Shown here piece after piece: positions 26,479 through 35,467 of a stretch of 64,000 bases of DNA. Every line of letters starts with the position of its first letter. Within the stretch, counting starts at the first letter, position 1. The position numbers were made by a program, and so were the translations under genes. The notes beneath the pieces are model-generated. The model had not been told where the DNA came from. It searched no databases and saw only the letters and a list, made by a program, of their open reading frames with translations. The DNA is from Phycisphaerales bacterium (GTDB lineage Bacteria; Planctomycetota; Phycisphaerae; Phycisphaerales; SM1A02): the NCBI GenBank assembly GCA_029246705.1, contig JAQWMQ010000026.1, forward strand, positions 1 to 64,000, in the 5' to 3' direction.

Positions 26479-27757
26479 TCATTCCGACTTCGCAGGCGCT
26501 GAAAATCCGGAGAACGGATCCATCAATTCCATGAAGGATGCGACTTCCTTCTTCCGGCTCATGTCGGGTTCCACCGTGGGATCACCGATCTCCTCGATGA
26601 CGAAGACACCGGAGGATAGAAGCTTGCGAACGAGGAGCAGCTTTGCGTTCTCGGAGAGGCTGTCGGGAAGCTCGCTTACGGAGAACGATCGATTGCACCT
26701 GAGGAAGGAAATTGCAGCGGAGAGTTTCTTCGGCAACAGGACCGACGTGAGACCACAGTTGAGGTTGTAACCGACGGCCGTCTCGGTGCTCTTGATGTCG
26801 GTCGGACCCGACACGCGTACGACCGTGTTGATGTTGAGTTGTTCGATCTGGAGCGCCGAGCTCAATCGACCGTGGTCGAGCGTCCCTGCTCCATGCATGT
26901 TCTTCCCGATTCTCAGTGGCAACGACGGATCGATCGTTTCCTCAGCGGCATCCGCGGCATCCGCGAGCGCCCTGAAGATCTCGCCGACCGACGGCAGGCC
27001 GCTCTCTCCCGTCACGACCCCGTAGGGAACCCGCTTGCGATACTCGAGTGACTGACGGGCCACGAGATCGACCAGATCCCTGAGGAGTTGGTGCTGAACC
27101 ACCGGATAGAGACCGATCGTGTAGTGGATCGAGAGTCCATCCAAGGAAACTGCGCAGTGCGGCACTCCCCTGGGGAGATACAGGACATCTCCGGGCGAGA
27201 GTGTCACTTCCTTTGATGAACCGCTCCTCTATCTGATCAAGGCGTTCCTTGTATCCGGCTTCAAGGGTCATGTCCGCCACTGCGGCGACTTCGCTCCCCT
27301 CGATCGGCAGAGGATTCAGCGTCTCATAGATGCGCCACACCTTCTGCCCGTGCGTCTGGAGGACGAGAACGTCATGACTATCCTCATGCACGTTGAAACC
27401 CTGCGAGCGAGCGGGCGTGCAGTAGACATTGCACTTGATATTGCATGCGAGTTCATCGATGAGCGAGTCAACGAGCGTGGCCACGCTCTCCGTGTGCTCC
27501 TGCGCCTCGTTCAGGTTCAGCGGTCGTCCCGTCCGGAAATCGCAGAGTGCATGGTCTTCGCCCTGTTCGGTCTCGATCACCACGATGTCTGCCACATAAC
27601 GAAACACCGGTCTCGCATTCCGTTGCGACAAGAGCAACCAGACCGACAGGAATGCCATGAAGACCAGAAGTACGGCGACAAGAATGGTCTCGTGTCTGGT
27701 GAGCCCCTTTGGAGCAGTCATTCGGTCACGCATGAACTGAACCTTTCGAGTCGTCAT
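26479..27757 (-). pseudogene. Membrane-anchored JmjC/cupin_4 oxygenase-like gene with a single-base frameshift
   Basis: The first frame (start ATG at 27757) encodes a basic N-terminus, one membrane helix (HETILVAVLLVFMAFLSV) and the front of a cupin_4/JmjC domain: CNVYCTPARSQGF, then HEDSHDVLVLQTHGQKVW, where H and D are likely iron ligands. The second half of the domain (SPGDVLYLPRGVPHCAVS, with the distal histidine) continues in another frame down to 26479. Removing one G at 27210-27211 joins the two frames smoothly. JmjC cupins hydroxylate ribosomal proteins or other substrates; a membrane anchor is unusual. This is either a recent disruption or a sequencing error. A reinitiated C-terminal fragment alone would lack the first iron ligands. 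Confidence 0.8.
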
Positions 27758-27841
27758 GTCCGGCTCCTGAGCTCCTGAAAGTCATTCGTGAAAAGGCGCT
27801 CGGCATTCCTGATTTCCTCCGAATGGTCGGAAAAACCCATG

Positions 27842-27876
27842 AAAAAATCGAACCCCGCCGCAAAGCAGGGTTCGAT
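27842..27876 (-). terminator. Intrinsic terminator of tRNA-Val(GAC)
   Basis: On the minus strand ATCGAACCC pairs with GGGTTCGAT around a 12-base loop and is followed by a run of T. It lies 12 bases beyond the tRNA 3' end. Confidence 0.85.
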
Positions 27877-27887
27877 CTCTTCAAGAG

Positions 27888-27961
27888 TGGGCCATACTGG
27901 ATTTGAACCAGTGACCTCTTGTGTGTCATACAAGCGCGCTAGCCAACTGCGCCAATGGCCC
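27888..27961 (-). tRNA. tRNA-Val (GAC)
   Basis: The minus strand folds into a complete cloverleaf of 74 bases including the discriminator A. The acceptor stem is GGGCCAT/ATGGCCC, the anticodon stem CTTGT/ACAAG, and the seven-base loop ATGACAC gives anticodon GAC, which reads GUC and GUU. The T arm is ACTGG-TTCAAAT-CCAGT. CCA is not encoded. Confidence 0.95.
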
Positions 27962-28064
27962 ATGAGGCGACCATCATGGATGGTCGAACGGCACAGGATA
28001 GCGGATCCAGCCGTGGTGGCAACCCATGACCGCCCGGCATGAGTGTCCTTGCCGACCCATGGAC

Positions 28065-28100
28065 AAAAACACACCAGCGACCTCAAGAGGTCGCTGGTGT
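28065..28100 (-). terminator. Strong intrinsic terminator on the minus strand
   Basis: ACACCAGCGACCTC at 28071-28084 pairs with its complement at 28087-28100 (14 bp). Read on the minus strand it is followed by G and five T at 28065-28069. It would end a minus-strand transcript arriving from above 28.1 kb, where no protein gene is convincing. Confidence 0.8.
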
Positions 28101-29116
28101 TCGTCTCGTGGTCCGCCTGGACGAACCTGAGGTGTCTTGCCGGACGCCGCCCATCGGTTCGCCCTAGAGCGATCCAAGGTGCGCCGTTCCGTGCGCATGC
28201 GCACGATCCGACCGGCGAATCCTCGCCGTCGAGGAACGGTTTCCCGATCCACTTCGGCATTCGCCACGCGTTCCGTCGAACTTCGCCGGCCTTCCTGCTT
28301 GTCCGCACCGTTGCCGGTTCTTCGAAGCAGGTGCTGGATCCGATTCTTTCGAACCGGTTCTCGCGGCCTTGCGAATCCCTTCCTCGGCCTTTCGGTCGAG
28401 GTCGCGATTCACTGCGAGGGCAGCGTGCGAACACGTCGTCCTCTTTGCTCGCCACCGGTTCGCTTCGCCCCGAAGGGCAAGGCGTCGTGTGGGCGATACA
28501 CCCGTCGGTGCACCTCGAGTTCGGGGTGTCGGCTCTTGCGAACCGCCATCCCAGCCTGGTTCATGACTGACGAGCAGTCTTGAACCCATGTGCCCGTCGG
28601 CTCATGGCCCGGCTCCGCTGCACGGGTGTCACGAGTGACCACCGTGTCCGGAACGTGCGTTTCCGTCGAAGCGCACTGCCGGTCGGTCGTTTCTAGCTGC
28701 GGCTTTCACCGTTCTCGTAACGACCTCTGTTCACGCGTCCCGTGCGCTGCGGTGTTCCGTGTAGGAACCCGGAACGCCGGTTGCGTGCCGCCCACCTTGG
28801 CGGTCACCTCGGCTGGCTCTTGAAGCACCGTTTCCGGCGTTTCTCAAGTCCAGTACGAGACTGGCTCGACTCTAGATGCCCTGCACACCCACGCAAGCTG
28901 GCGACCGGTGAAGACAACTTCTGCACCAGCCTTCCACCTGCATGACGCACGACAAAGCGGGCATCAAGGACCAACGAACCCCGCAAACCTCTTGCATGAA
29001 GTCAATTAGCCTCGTAATCACAATTTCATGGTGCCACCTGTTCTTCGGCCTACACTTGGCAGCACAGGGGGCCGTGCCGATGGATGCCACCGGCACAGAC
29101 ATGGACACGAAATCAG
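28101..29116. other. 1-kb stretch without a convincing gene
   Basis: Open frames on both strands are rich in arginine and serine, break into several frames, and match no family I recognise. The DNA is rich in TTCG and in short inverted repeats, for example around 28381-28400 and 28463-28480. A minus-strand terminator at 28065-28100 implies a transcript from this region. I looked for RNase P RNA, tmRNA and signal recognition particle RNA signatures on both strands and did not find them. It may be a decayed gene or an uncharacterised structured RNA. Confidence 0.4.
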
Positions 29117-31987
29117 ATGCAGTCATTGCCCAGATGCCTTCTCATCGCCAGCTCGTTCATCCTCGCGACAGCACCCCTGAGCGCACAGGATGGTCCCATC
29201 GAGGAACTCGGTGCCGGCAGCTACCACGCGACGCTGCCCGACGGACGTGACCGACCTGTCGACGCCAATGGCAACGCCGTCCTTCCCAGGATCACCGCCG
29301 AGTTCACGGGCCCGGTGCCGAGCAGCGACTGGTCCAGCTCGATCGTCTTCCCGAGGTACCAGGGAAGCCAGCACGGCGAGGCGATGTTCCCCTGGCCACT
29401 CGCGCTGAAGGCTGACGCGAACGGACTTCGCATCGTCGCGAACCCGCCGGTTCAACCGGTCGGCAACGGTTACTCATCGTTTCTTGACCCGAACAATGGT
29501 GGCATCCATGTAGGTATCGAAGGACTGCAGGCAAATCGAACCGAACTGGCCGCCCAGGGTGACTGGACGATCACCACCGAGTGCCGTGACCGGGATCGGT
29601 CCGTGCGGGCGACGTTCGGACGAGGCCTTCCCTTCGTCTGGTTCGAGGTCATCGGAGCAGACGTTGCGATCACCCTGCCCGATGGCGCGTCCGTCCTGGA
29701 GAACTCCGACGCGCGGATCATCATCCAGGCAGGTGGTGATGCCTACGCGGCGTTCGCGCCGAGCGGTTCCAGCTGGCAGGTCGATGGATCATCCGTACGC
29801 TCGTCCCTGGGAGGGCTTGGTCACCTCAGCGTGGCCGCACTCCCCGACACCTCGCCCGAAACGATTCAACTCTTTCAACAGCACGCCCATGCAGTGGTCG
29901 TCGATTCAAGGGTCTCCTGGACCGTGGATGATACCGACGGCGTCGTGCGCATCGAATACGCACTGGAGACCATCGCACGAGAAGGCACTGAAGACCGGAC
30001 CCTGACCGGGCTCTTTCCACACCAGACCCCCCACGCATCCCAGGCAGGAACCGGTCATGTGTATGAAACCGCACGTGGACCGATGAGCTTGATCCGGGCG
30101 GACGTCTTCGAGCTGGCCGTTCCGGTGGTACCGATCCTTCCCGGGCTGCCCCTGGTGGCGGGCATGGACCAGGAAGCACTGCGTTCCGATCTTCTGGCGA
30201 TCATCGATGAATCGGCGTCGATCAACGCACCGGACTCGTACTGGGCGGGCAAGCAGCTCGGCCGGGTGGCGAATGCAGCGCACATCGCCGACCAGCTTGG
30301 CGAAATCGAGATGCGGGACGAGCTTCTTTCGAGACTGCGTGATGAACTGGAGAACTGGCTGTCGGTGGGCGCACCGGCGACCGGGAACCGCATCGAAGCG
30401 GAAGCCTACGATTCCGCAGAAGGCATCACCATCGGAACCGGCGAGGACGGTGGCACCGCGGTGACCGGCATCGGCGATGGCGACCGCCTGCGCTGGTCCG
30501 GAATCGACCTGCAGGGGGAGACGCCCGCCCGGGTGCTGGTGCGTTTCGCCTCGGGCGTCGCTTCGGGCGGAAGCGCCCTGATCCAGCTTCGCGCCGATGG
30601 CGATGATGGACCGATCATCGGGGAAGCCGCCATCGCCAATACCGGTGGGTGGTCCTCGTGGACCACGGTGCCGCTGGGGGTTTCCGAATCAGCGGCGGCC
30701 CTGCTTGATGGCTCACGCGAACTGGTCTTTCGCTGCGATACCGGCTTCGGTGGCGACATCCTGTCACTGGAATGGATCGAATGGGATCTCCCCGGCGGCG
30801 CAGCGTCAGGCAAGTCCCTCGCCTACCACCCCGAATGGTCGACGCTGCTGGCAGAGCCCGGCAGCTACGGACTTGCCGGGGAACTCAACGACCACCACTT
30901 CCACTACGGCTACTTCATCGCAGCAGCCGCCACCATCGCACGCTTCGACCCGGACTGGGCAAGCCAGGATCGCTGGGGCGGGATGGTCGATCTCCTGGTC
31001 AAGGATCCGGCCAACTGGGACCGGAACGACCAGCGTTTCCCCTTCCTCCGGAACCTCGATCCCTACATGGGTCACAGCTATGCCTCCGGGCACGCGGGTT
31101 TCGCTGCCGGCAACAACCAGGAATCCTCTTCCGAATCGATGAACTTCGCCCAGGCCGTGGCACTCTGGGGACAGGCGACCGGACGAACCGAAATCAGTGA
31201 TCTCGGCGTCTTCCTGCATGCCCTGGAAGCCCAGGCGATCGAGCAGTACTGGTTCGATGTCGAACAGTCGGTCTACCCGGAGTTCATGCCGCACCCGATT
31301 GCAGGGATCGTCTGGGATGCGGGAGTCGCCTACGCGACCTGGTGGACCGCCAACGTCGAGGAGATCCACGGGATCAACGTCCTCCCCCTCACCGGAGGCT
31401 CGCTCTACCTGGCCCGCAGGCCGGAGGCGATGGAACGCGCGTGGGACCACCTGGTCCTCGAGAACCCGGGACCACCGACCGTCTGGCAGGACATCCTGTG
31501 GAGCTGGCGCGCACTCTTCGACCCCGAAGCCGCGAAGCAGTGGTTCGAGACCGATGACAGCTGGTATCCCGAAGCGGGTTCATCGCACGCCCAGGTTCGC
31601 TTCTGGATCGAAAGCCTCGCGGCGCTGGGAACCCTTCGCGCCGACATCCGTGCCGACACCGCGATGGCCGCCGTCTTCGAGGACGACGGCACGCGCACCT
31701 ACGTCGCCTACAACGCGGGCACCAGCGAACGCAGCGTGCGCTTCTCCGACGGGTTCACGCTTTGTGTCGGCCCCGGCACCCTGGTGCACGGCGTCACTCC
31801 GGGCTCCTGCGGCAACCCGCAGGATCTCGACGGAACCGGCACGGTGGATGGCGCCGACCTCACGATCCTGCTGGGCGCATGGGGCATCTGCCCTGAAGAC
31901 ACCGACTGTCTCGCCGACATCAATCGCGACGGCACCGTCGACGGCGCCGACCTCACGCTTCTGCTTGGTGCCTGGAGCACGCCCTGA
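29117..31987 (+). CDS. Secreted GH81 endo-beta-1,3-glucanase with inserted CBM6 and C-terminal dockerin-like repeats
   Basis: A 956-residue exported protein. The ATG at 29117 directly precedes a signal peptide (LLIASSFILATAPLSA); the open frame from 29084 adds eleven non-hydrophobic residues. The body is GH81, which cleaves beta-1,3-glucans such as laminarin. Diagnostic motifs are DHHFHYGYF (residues 592-600) and QESSSESMNF, containing the catalytic glutamate region (669-673). Between the N-terminal beta domain and this catalytic part, residues about 424-558 form a CBM6-like module (IEAEAYDSAEG to LEWIEW). Two dockerin-type repeats (DLDGTGTVDGADLT and DINRDGTVDGADLT) end the protein. A carbohydrate module inserted inside a catalytic domain is unusual. 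Confidence 0.9.
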   Translation: MQSLPRCLLIASSFILATAPLSAQDGPIEELGAGSYHATLPDGRDRPVDANGNAVLPRITAEFTGPVPSSDWSSSIVFPRYQGSQHGEAMFPWPLALKADANGLRIVANPPVQPVGNGYSSFLDPNNGGIHVGIEGLQANRTELAAQGDWTITTECRDRDRSVRATFGRGLPFVWFEVIGADVAITLPDGASVLENSDARIIIQAGGDAYAAFAPSGSSWQVDGSSVRSSLGGLGHLSVAALPDTSPETIQLFQQHAHAVVVDSRVSWTVDDTDGVVRIEYALETIAREGTEDRTLTGLFPHQTPHASQAGTGHVYETARGPMSLIRADVFELAVPVVPILPGLPLVAGMDQEALRSDLLAIIDESASINAPDSYWAGKQLGRVANAAHIADQLGEIEMRDELLSRLRDELENWLSVGAPATGNRIEAEAYDSAEGITIGTGEDGGTAVTGIGDGDRLRWSGIDLQGETPARVLVRFASGVASGGSALIQLRADGDDGPIIGEAAIANTGGWSSWTTVPLGVSESAAALLDGSRELVFRCDTGFGGDILSLEWIEWDLPGGAASGKSLAYHPEWSTLLAEPGSYGLAGELNDHHFHYGYFIAAAATIARFDPDWASQDRWGGMVDLLVKDPANWDRNDQRFPFLRNLDPYMGHSYASGHAGFAAGNNQESSSESMNFAQAVALWGQATGRTEISDLGVFLHALEAQAIEQYWFDVEQSVYPEFMPHPIAGIVWDAGVAYATWWTANVEEIHGINVLPLTGGSLYLARRPEAMERAWDHLVLENPGPPTVWQDILWSWRALFDPEAAKQWFETDDSWYPEAGSSHAQVRFWIESLAALGTLRADIRADTAMAAVFEDDGTRTYVAYNAGTSERSVRFSDGFTLCVGPGTLVHGVTPGSCGNPQDLDGTGTVDGADLTILLGAWGICPEDTDCLADINRDGTVDGADLTLLLGAWSTP

Positions 31988-32006
31988 ACGGCTTCGCAGC
32001 CGGTAC

Positions 32007-32981
32007 CTACCCTTGACGGGGCTCCGGTTCGCCTTGCATAAGCATGTAGACCGCAGGCACCGACGCCAGCATGAGCGGGTACCCGAGGAAGACCAAGGGC
32101 AGGCAGCAGAGAGCAAAGGTGCCTACCAGGATGAGAAAGATCACGATGGTGAACCCGATGATCGAAAGACGCGCGGGAGCAGCGAGAGCCCATCCACGAC
32201 TTATGGCGTCGACGGCCGAGTCAACTTTGGCCCGCGGATCAAGAGCCAACATGTACGCCCACAGGATGGAGAGGACCGATACGACGCAGGCGATGATCCA
32301 GAGCAGGACCGCAATGGTCATGAGACCGGGCTTCACAGCGATGTGCTTCGCTTCGAATTCCTTCTTTATCTCAGCTTGCTTGGCAACCAGTTCCTGAGGG
32401 TTCATCAGGCGCTTGCCATCTGGTCCCACGGCAGTCGACTCCGTGATCAGCTTGATTCCGGCAGCTGCCTCGGCAAACGAGACTTCGATGTTCGAGAACT
32501 TCCCGGGATCGGCTGCACCCGCCAAGAAAAACCCGGGGGCGAAAACACACATCTGGATGATTGCGATGGCCAGGATCATGCCGTAGCGACCGGGTCTTCG
32601 CGGTTCGTTCGTTCCGCGAAGTCGTCGGAGGATTCCGTAATGCAGGTAGGTGATCAGCGGGATCACGATCACGGCCAGGAGCACCAGGGACGCTGCGGTC
32701 GAGATCATCACTGCCGTGAGTCCGCCGGGCTGGATGTCGAGCGAGCTCTGAAGGTAGTACCCAAGGGCGTGGGTCAGGATGTTGACCGCAAGCCCGACGA
32801 CGATGAAGACCACTCCGTAGCCGAGCACCTGGCCGTAGTGGGTCTTGAACGCATGCCAGGATCGATGGAACATTGACCCGAAGTCCAGGTCGGTTCTTGA
32901 TTCGAAATCATCTTGCCCGGGTGGGGATGTTTGAGGGGCTGGCGAAGGAGCATCAGACCGTGAATCGCTTTCATGTGTCAT
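32007..32981 (-). CDS. Multi-pass membrane protein of unknown function
   Basis: A 324-residue protein with a proline- and serine-rich hydrophilic N-terminus (about 45 residues), then four to six hydrophobic helices. The run FGSMFHRSWHAFKTHYGQV resembles the start of DUF975/YciC-like membrane proteins, and a later ISRGWALAAPARLSIIGF resembles the repeated half. Between helices there is a charged segment of about 55 residues (after FSNIEVSFAEAA). The ATG at 32981 follows an excellent AAGGAG ribosome site. It lies downstream of gltX on the same strand, with a 73-base gap. Function unknown. Confidence 0.82.
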   Translation of the reverse strand: MTHESDSRSDAPSPAPQTSPPGQDDFESRTDLDFGSMFHRSWHAFKTHYGQVLGYGVVFIVVGLAVNILTHALGYYLQSSLDIQPGGLTAVMISTAASLVLLAVIVIPLITYLHYGILRRLRGTNEPRRPGRYGMILAIAIIQMCVFAPGFFLAGAADPGKFSNIEVSFAEAAAGIKLITESTAVGPDGKRLMNPQELVAKQAEIKKEFEAKHIAVKPGLMTIAVLLWIIACVVSVLSILWAYMLALDPRAKVDSAVDAISRGWALAAPARLSIIGFTIVIFLILVGTFALCCLPLVFLGYPLMLASVPAVYMLMQGEPEPRQG

Positions 32982-33054
32982 ACCGATCTCCTTCGTTTTC
33001 CCTGTTCGGGTTGCTTGTTGGGAGACAAGCAACGGCAGGTGGATGATGATTGAA

Positions 33055-34743
33055 TCAGGTGTTCATCGTAGCAGCGTGCTCATGAAGCGCGCGGATGCAT
33101 CCGTTCGCGCGAGCGACGAATGATTCCCGACCGAGCATCGCCAGGGTGTCAAAGACCGGAGGGCTCACCGTTCCCCCGGTTGCTGCGATGCGCAGGGGCT
33201 GGGCGATCTTCCCGAGATTCCCCTCGCAATGCTCGTCCGCCCAGGCGGTGATGGTGCCTTCAAGTGCCACTGCCGTGAAGGCTTCGAGCCCGGCGAGCGT
33301 CGGAAGCAGCTGCTCAAGCAGGTCGAGGCCACGCGGCTCCCCCTTCAGCATCGCCTTGCGGACACCCTTGGAGATCGGCCAGCTCAGGTCCCCGTCCTCG
33401 ACGACCAGCCAGCGGTTGCCCTGGTACAGCTCGTCCAGGGTCTTCGACCGTTCACGACTCGCTTCGGCGAGCATGTCGAACTGCTCGTCGCTGAGTCTGT
33501 TCAGGAACTCGGGATGGAACTGCTCACCGTGGGCGTGCACCTTGTCACGGAATTCACGGGGGGTCATCGACTGGATTGCATCGAGGTTGAAGGCACGCAG
33601 CTTGTCACGGTCGAAACGAGCCGGGGTCTTCTGGACCCGGGACAGATCGAAATGCTCGGCCAGGAACGCGTTGTCGAACTTCTCCAGGTCGTTTCCCGGG
33701 GACCAACCGTTCAGTGCGAGGAAGTTGCACAGCACTTCAGGCAGGTAGCCCGAGCGACGGAAGTCCTTGACGTTGATCTCGGGGAGTTCCACATCGAGGG
33801 CTTCGGCGAGCCGGACCAGGTCGGTGTTCTCGAGCTGGGCCTTCTTGTCCGCGATCCACGCGTTGAAGACCTCGGGAGCGATCGAACCTTCGGGTGGCGC
33901 CTCGATGCCGGCCTGCTTCACGGCGGCGCGGACGGCCTTGTCCTTGTCGCGCTTGGACATCTTCGAGCCGTCGGGATTCATGATCAGGGAGAGGTGCCCG
34001 TAGACCGGATGGGGAAACCCGAGGGCCTCCTGGAGCAGCAGATGCTTGGCGGTGTTGTTGAAGTGCTCCTGCGCACGCAGGACGTGCGTGCACTCCATGA
34101 GGGCGTCATCGACCACCACCGCGAAATGGTAGGTCGGATAGCCGTCGGCCTTGCGGATCACGAAATCGTCGACCTCGCCCTCTGGGAGCGTCGCTTCACC
34201 CAGGACCGCATCGGTGATCACCACCGGACGGTCGGGGGTTCGAAACCGGACCACGTGCGGCTCGCCCGCTTCAGCCCTGGCGATCCGCTCATCTCGCGGC
34301 ACCTCGAGCCCCGCTCGGTCGTAGCGGTACGGCTGCTTCGCAGCGCGGGCCGCTCGACGCTTGTCATCCAGTTCCTCGGCGGTATCGAAGGCGTGATACG
34401 CCAGATCCCGGTCAAGGAGATCCGCCAGGTGCTTCTGGTAGAGCTCCAGACGCTGCGACTGGAAGTAGGGACCATGTTCACCACGGGTGGAGCCGTCGAG
34501 TTCGGGGCCCTCGTCCCAGCTCATCCCCAGCCAGTCGAGATCCTCGAGGAACCCCAGCGCAGCGGCGCCGGAGGACCGCTTGCGATCGGTATCCTCGATC
34601 CGCAACACGAAGCGCCCCTGCCGACCACGGGCGAAAGCCCAGCAGAACAGAGCGGTCCTGGCGCCTCCCACGTGCAGATCGCCGGAAGGACTGGGAGCGA
34701 AACGGGTTCCGGTGCCGGTGTTGGTCGTGGTTTGGTTTTTCAT
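33055..34743 (-). CDS. gltX: Glutamyl-tRNA synthetase
   Basis: GltX charges tRNA-Glu (and in bacteria lacking GlnRS also tRNA-Gln) with glutamate. This class I synthetase of 562 residues has the HIGH-type motif as HVGG at residues 24-27, the LRIEDTD run, ADGYPTYHFAVVVDD, and KMSKR at 261-265. The C-terminal anticodon-binding domain is complete. It is somewhat longer than the common 470-500 residues because of extra segments after the KMSKR loop (around residues 275-310). The ATG at 34743 is 77 bases from the divergent acetyltransferase start. Confidence 0.95.
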   Translation of the reverse strand: MKNQTTTNTGTGTRFAPSPSGDLHVGGARTALFCWAFARGRQGRFVLRIEDTDRKRSSGAAALGFLEDLDWLGMSWDEGPELDGSTRGEHGPYFQSQRLELYQKHLADLLDRDLAYHAFDTAEELDDKRRAARAAKQPYRYDRAGLEVPRDERIARAEAGEPHVVRFRTPDRPVVITDAVLGEATLPEGEVDDFVIRKADGYPTYHFAVVVDDALMECTHVLRAQEHFNNTAKHLLLQEALGFPHPVYGHLSLIMNPDGSKMSKRDKDKAVRAAVKQAGIEAPPEGSIAPEVFNAWIADKKAQLENTDLVRLAEALDVELPEINVKDFRRSGYLPEVLCNFLALNGWSPGNDLEKFDNAFLAEHFDLSRVQKTPARFDRDKLRAFNLDAIQSMTPREFRDKVHAHGEQFHPEFLNRLSDEQFDMLAEASRERSKTLDELYQGNRWLVVEDGDLSWPISKGVRKAMLKGEPRGLDLLEQLLPTLAGLEAFTAVALEGTITAWADEHCEGNLGKIAQPLRIAATGGTVSPPVFDTLAMLGRESFVARANGCIRALHEHAATMNT

Positions 34744-34820
34744 GGGCAGATGAGCTTAACAGCGCACAACACCACACGCCGTTTTGGGAGCTTCCGGTAG
34801 GATGCAGCTTGGAGAATTCG

Positions 34821-35324
34821 ATGCAGACCTGCAATCAGGGCTCGAAAGACGACATCACGATTCGATCGGCGCTGAAGACGGATGCCGATGTGGCCCTACG
34901 CCTCTATAAGGAAGACCTGAAGGCGCTGTCATCGACGGAACGCCTGGACGACGGGGACCTCAGGAACCTGAATGACACGTACCTGGACGACGCCGACAGC
35001 GGCTTCTGGATTGCGGAATACAAGGGTGACGTGGTCGGGATGATCGGCGTCCGTGCCGGGGCCGACCACACCGCGGAAATCTGCCGCCTCCGGGTCCAGA
35101 AGGACCATCGCCGCCGAGGAATAGGCACCCTGCTTCTCGAGCAGGCCGTCACCCACTGCCGGGACCACGGCCTCCTGAAGATCTCCCTCGACGTCCTCTC
35201 GGACCGGCGACCCGCCATCGATCTGTTTGAAAAAACGGGGTTCCGACTGAACCGTGAACGCGAGATCGCTGACCGGGTGCTGATGGATTTCTACATCGAT
35301 CTCTACCAGGAGCGAGGCGGCTGA
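34821..35324 (+). CDS. GNAT-family N-acetyltransferase
   Basis: A 167-residue protein with the GNAT fold: a first strand ITIRSALKTDADVALRLY, the central strand GMIGVRAG, and the acetyl-CoA loop RVQKDHRRRGIGTLLLEQA (Q/RxxGxG/A type). The C-terminal part has the usual LDVLSDRRPAIDLFEKTGF. The ATG at 34821 has GGAG six bases upstream; an upstream TTG at 34809 is less likely. The substrate (amino acid, ribosomal protein or small molecule) cannot be predicted. It is divergent from gltX. Confidence 0.85.
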   Translation: MQTCNQGSKDDITIRSALKTDADVALRLYKEDLKALSSTERLDDGDLRNLNDTYLDDADSGFWIAEYKGDVVGMIGVRAGADHTAEICRLRVQKDHRRRGIGTLLLEQAVTHCRDHGLLKISLDVLSDRRPAIDLFEKTGFRLNREREIADRVLMDFYIDLYQERGG

Positions 35325-35417
35325 AGGCCTCCTGCCTTCAACGGAGATGAACTTCCGGAAACCCACCGATTCGCTGTCGCCTTCGGTTGCAGCGGTCAGG
35401 GCCGGAACGGATACTCG

Positions 35418-35423
35418 TACAAT
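35418..35423 (+). promoter_or_regulatory. Candidate -10 element upstream of glnN
   Basis: TACAAT matches the -10 consensus at five of six positions and lies 44 bases before the glnN ATG. No matching -35 box is seen at 16-18 bases, and no sigma-54 (GG/GC) element was found. Confidence 0.4.
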
Positions 35424-35467
35424 TGATCCATCATGATTCGATTTGAAGCGACCGAAGGAGTGGTCAC

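Noticed and set aside
27754-28455. 233-residue minus-strand open frame
   Set aside because: It runs through the tRNA-Val gene and a terminator, so it cannot be a protein gene.
28043-28589. Arginine-rich open frames on both strands
   Set aside because: They have no codon bias like the neighbours, no ribosome sites and no recognisable motif, and both strands are open at once.
28101-29000. RNase P RNA, tmRNA or SRP RNA
   Set aside because: I looked for the conserved GAAAGTCC-type, tmRNA end and SRP loop words on both strands and found none.
28996-29250. Signal peptide-like frame starting at 28996
   Set aside because: It is out of frame with the GH81 gene, has no continuation after about 85 residues, and the GH81 frame has its own good signal peptide at 29117.
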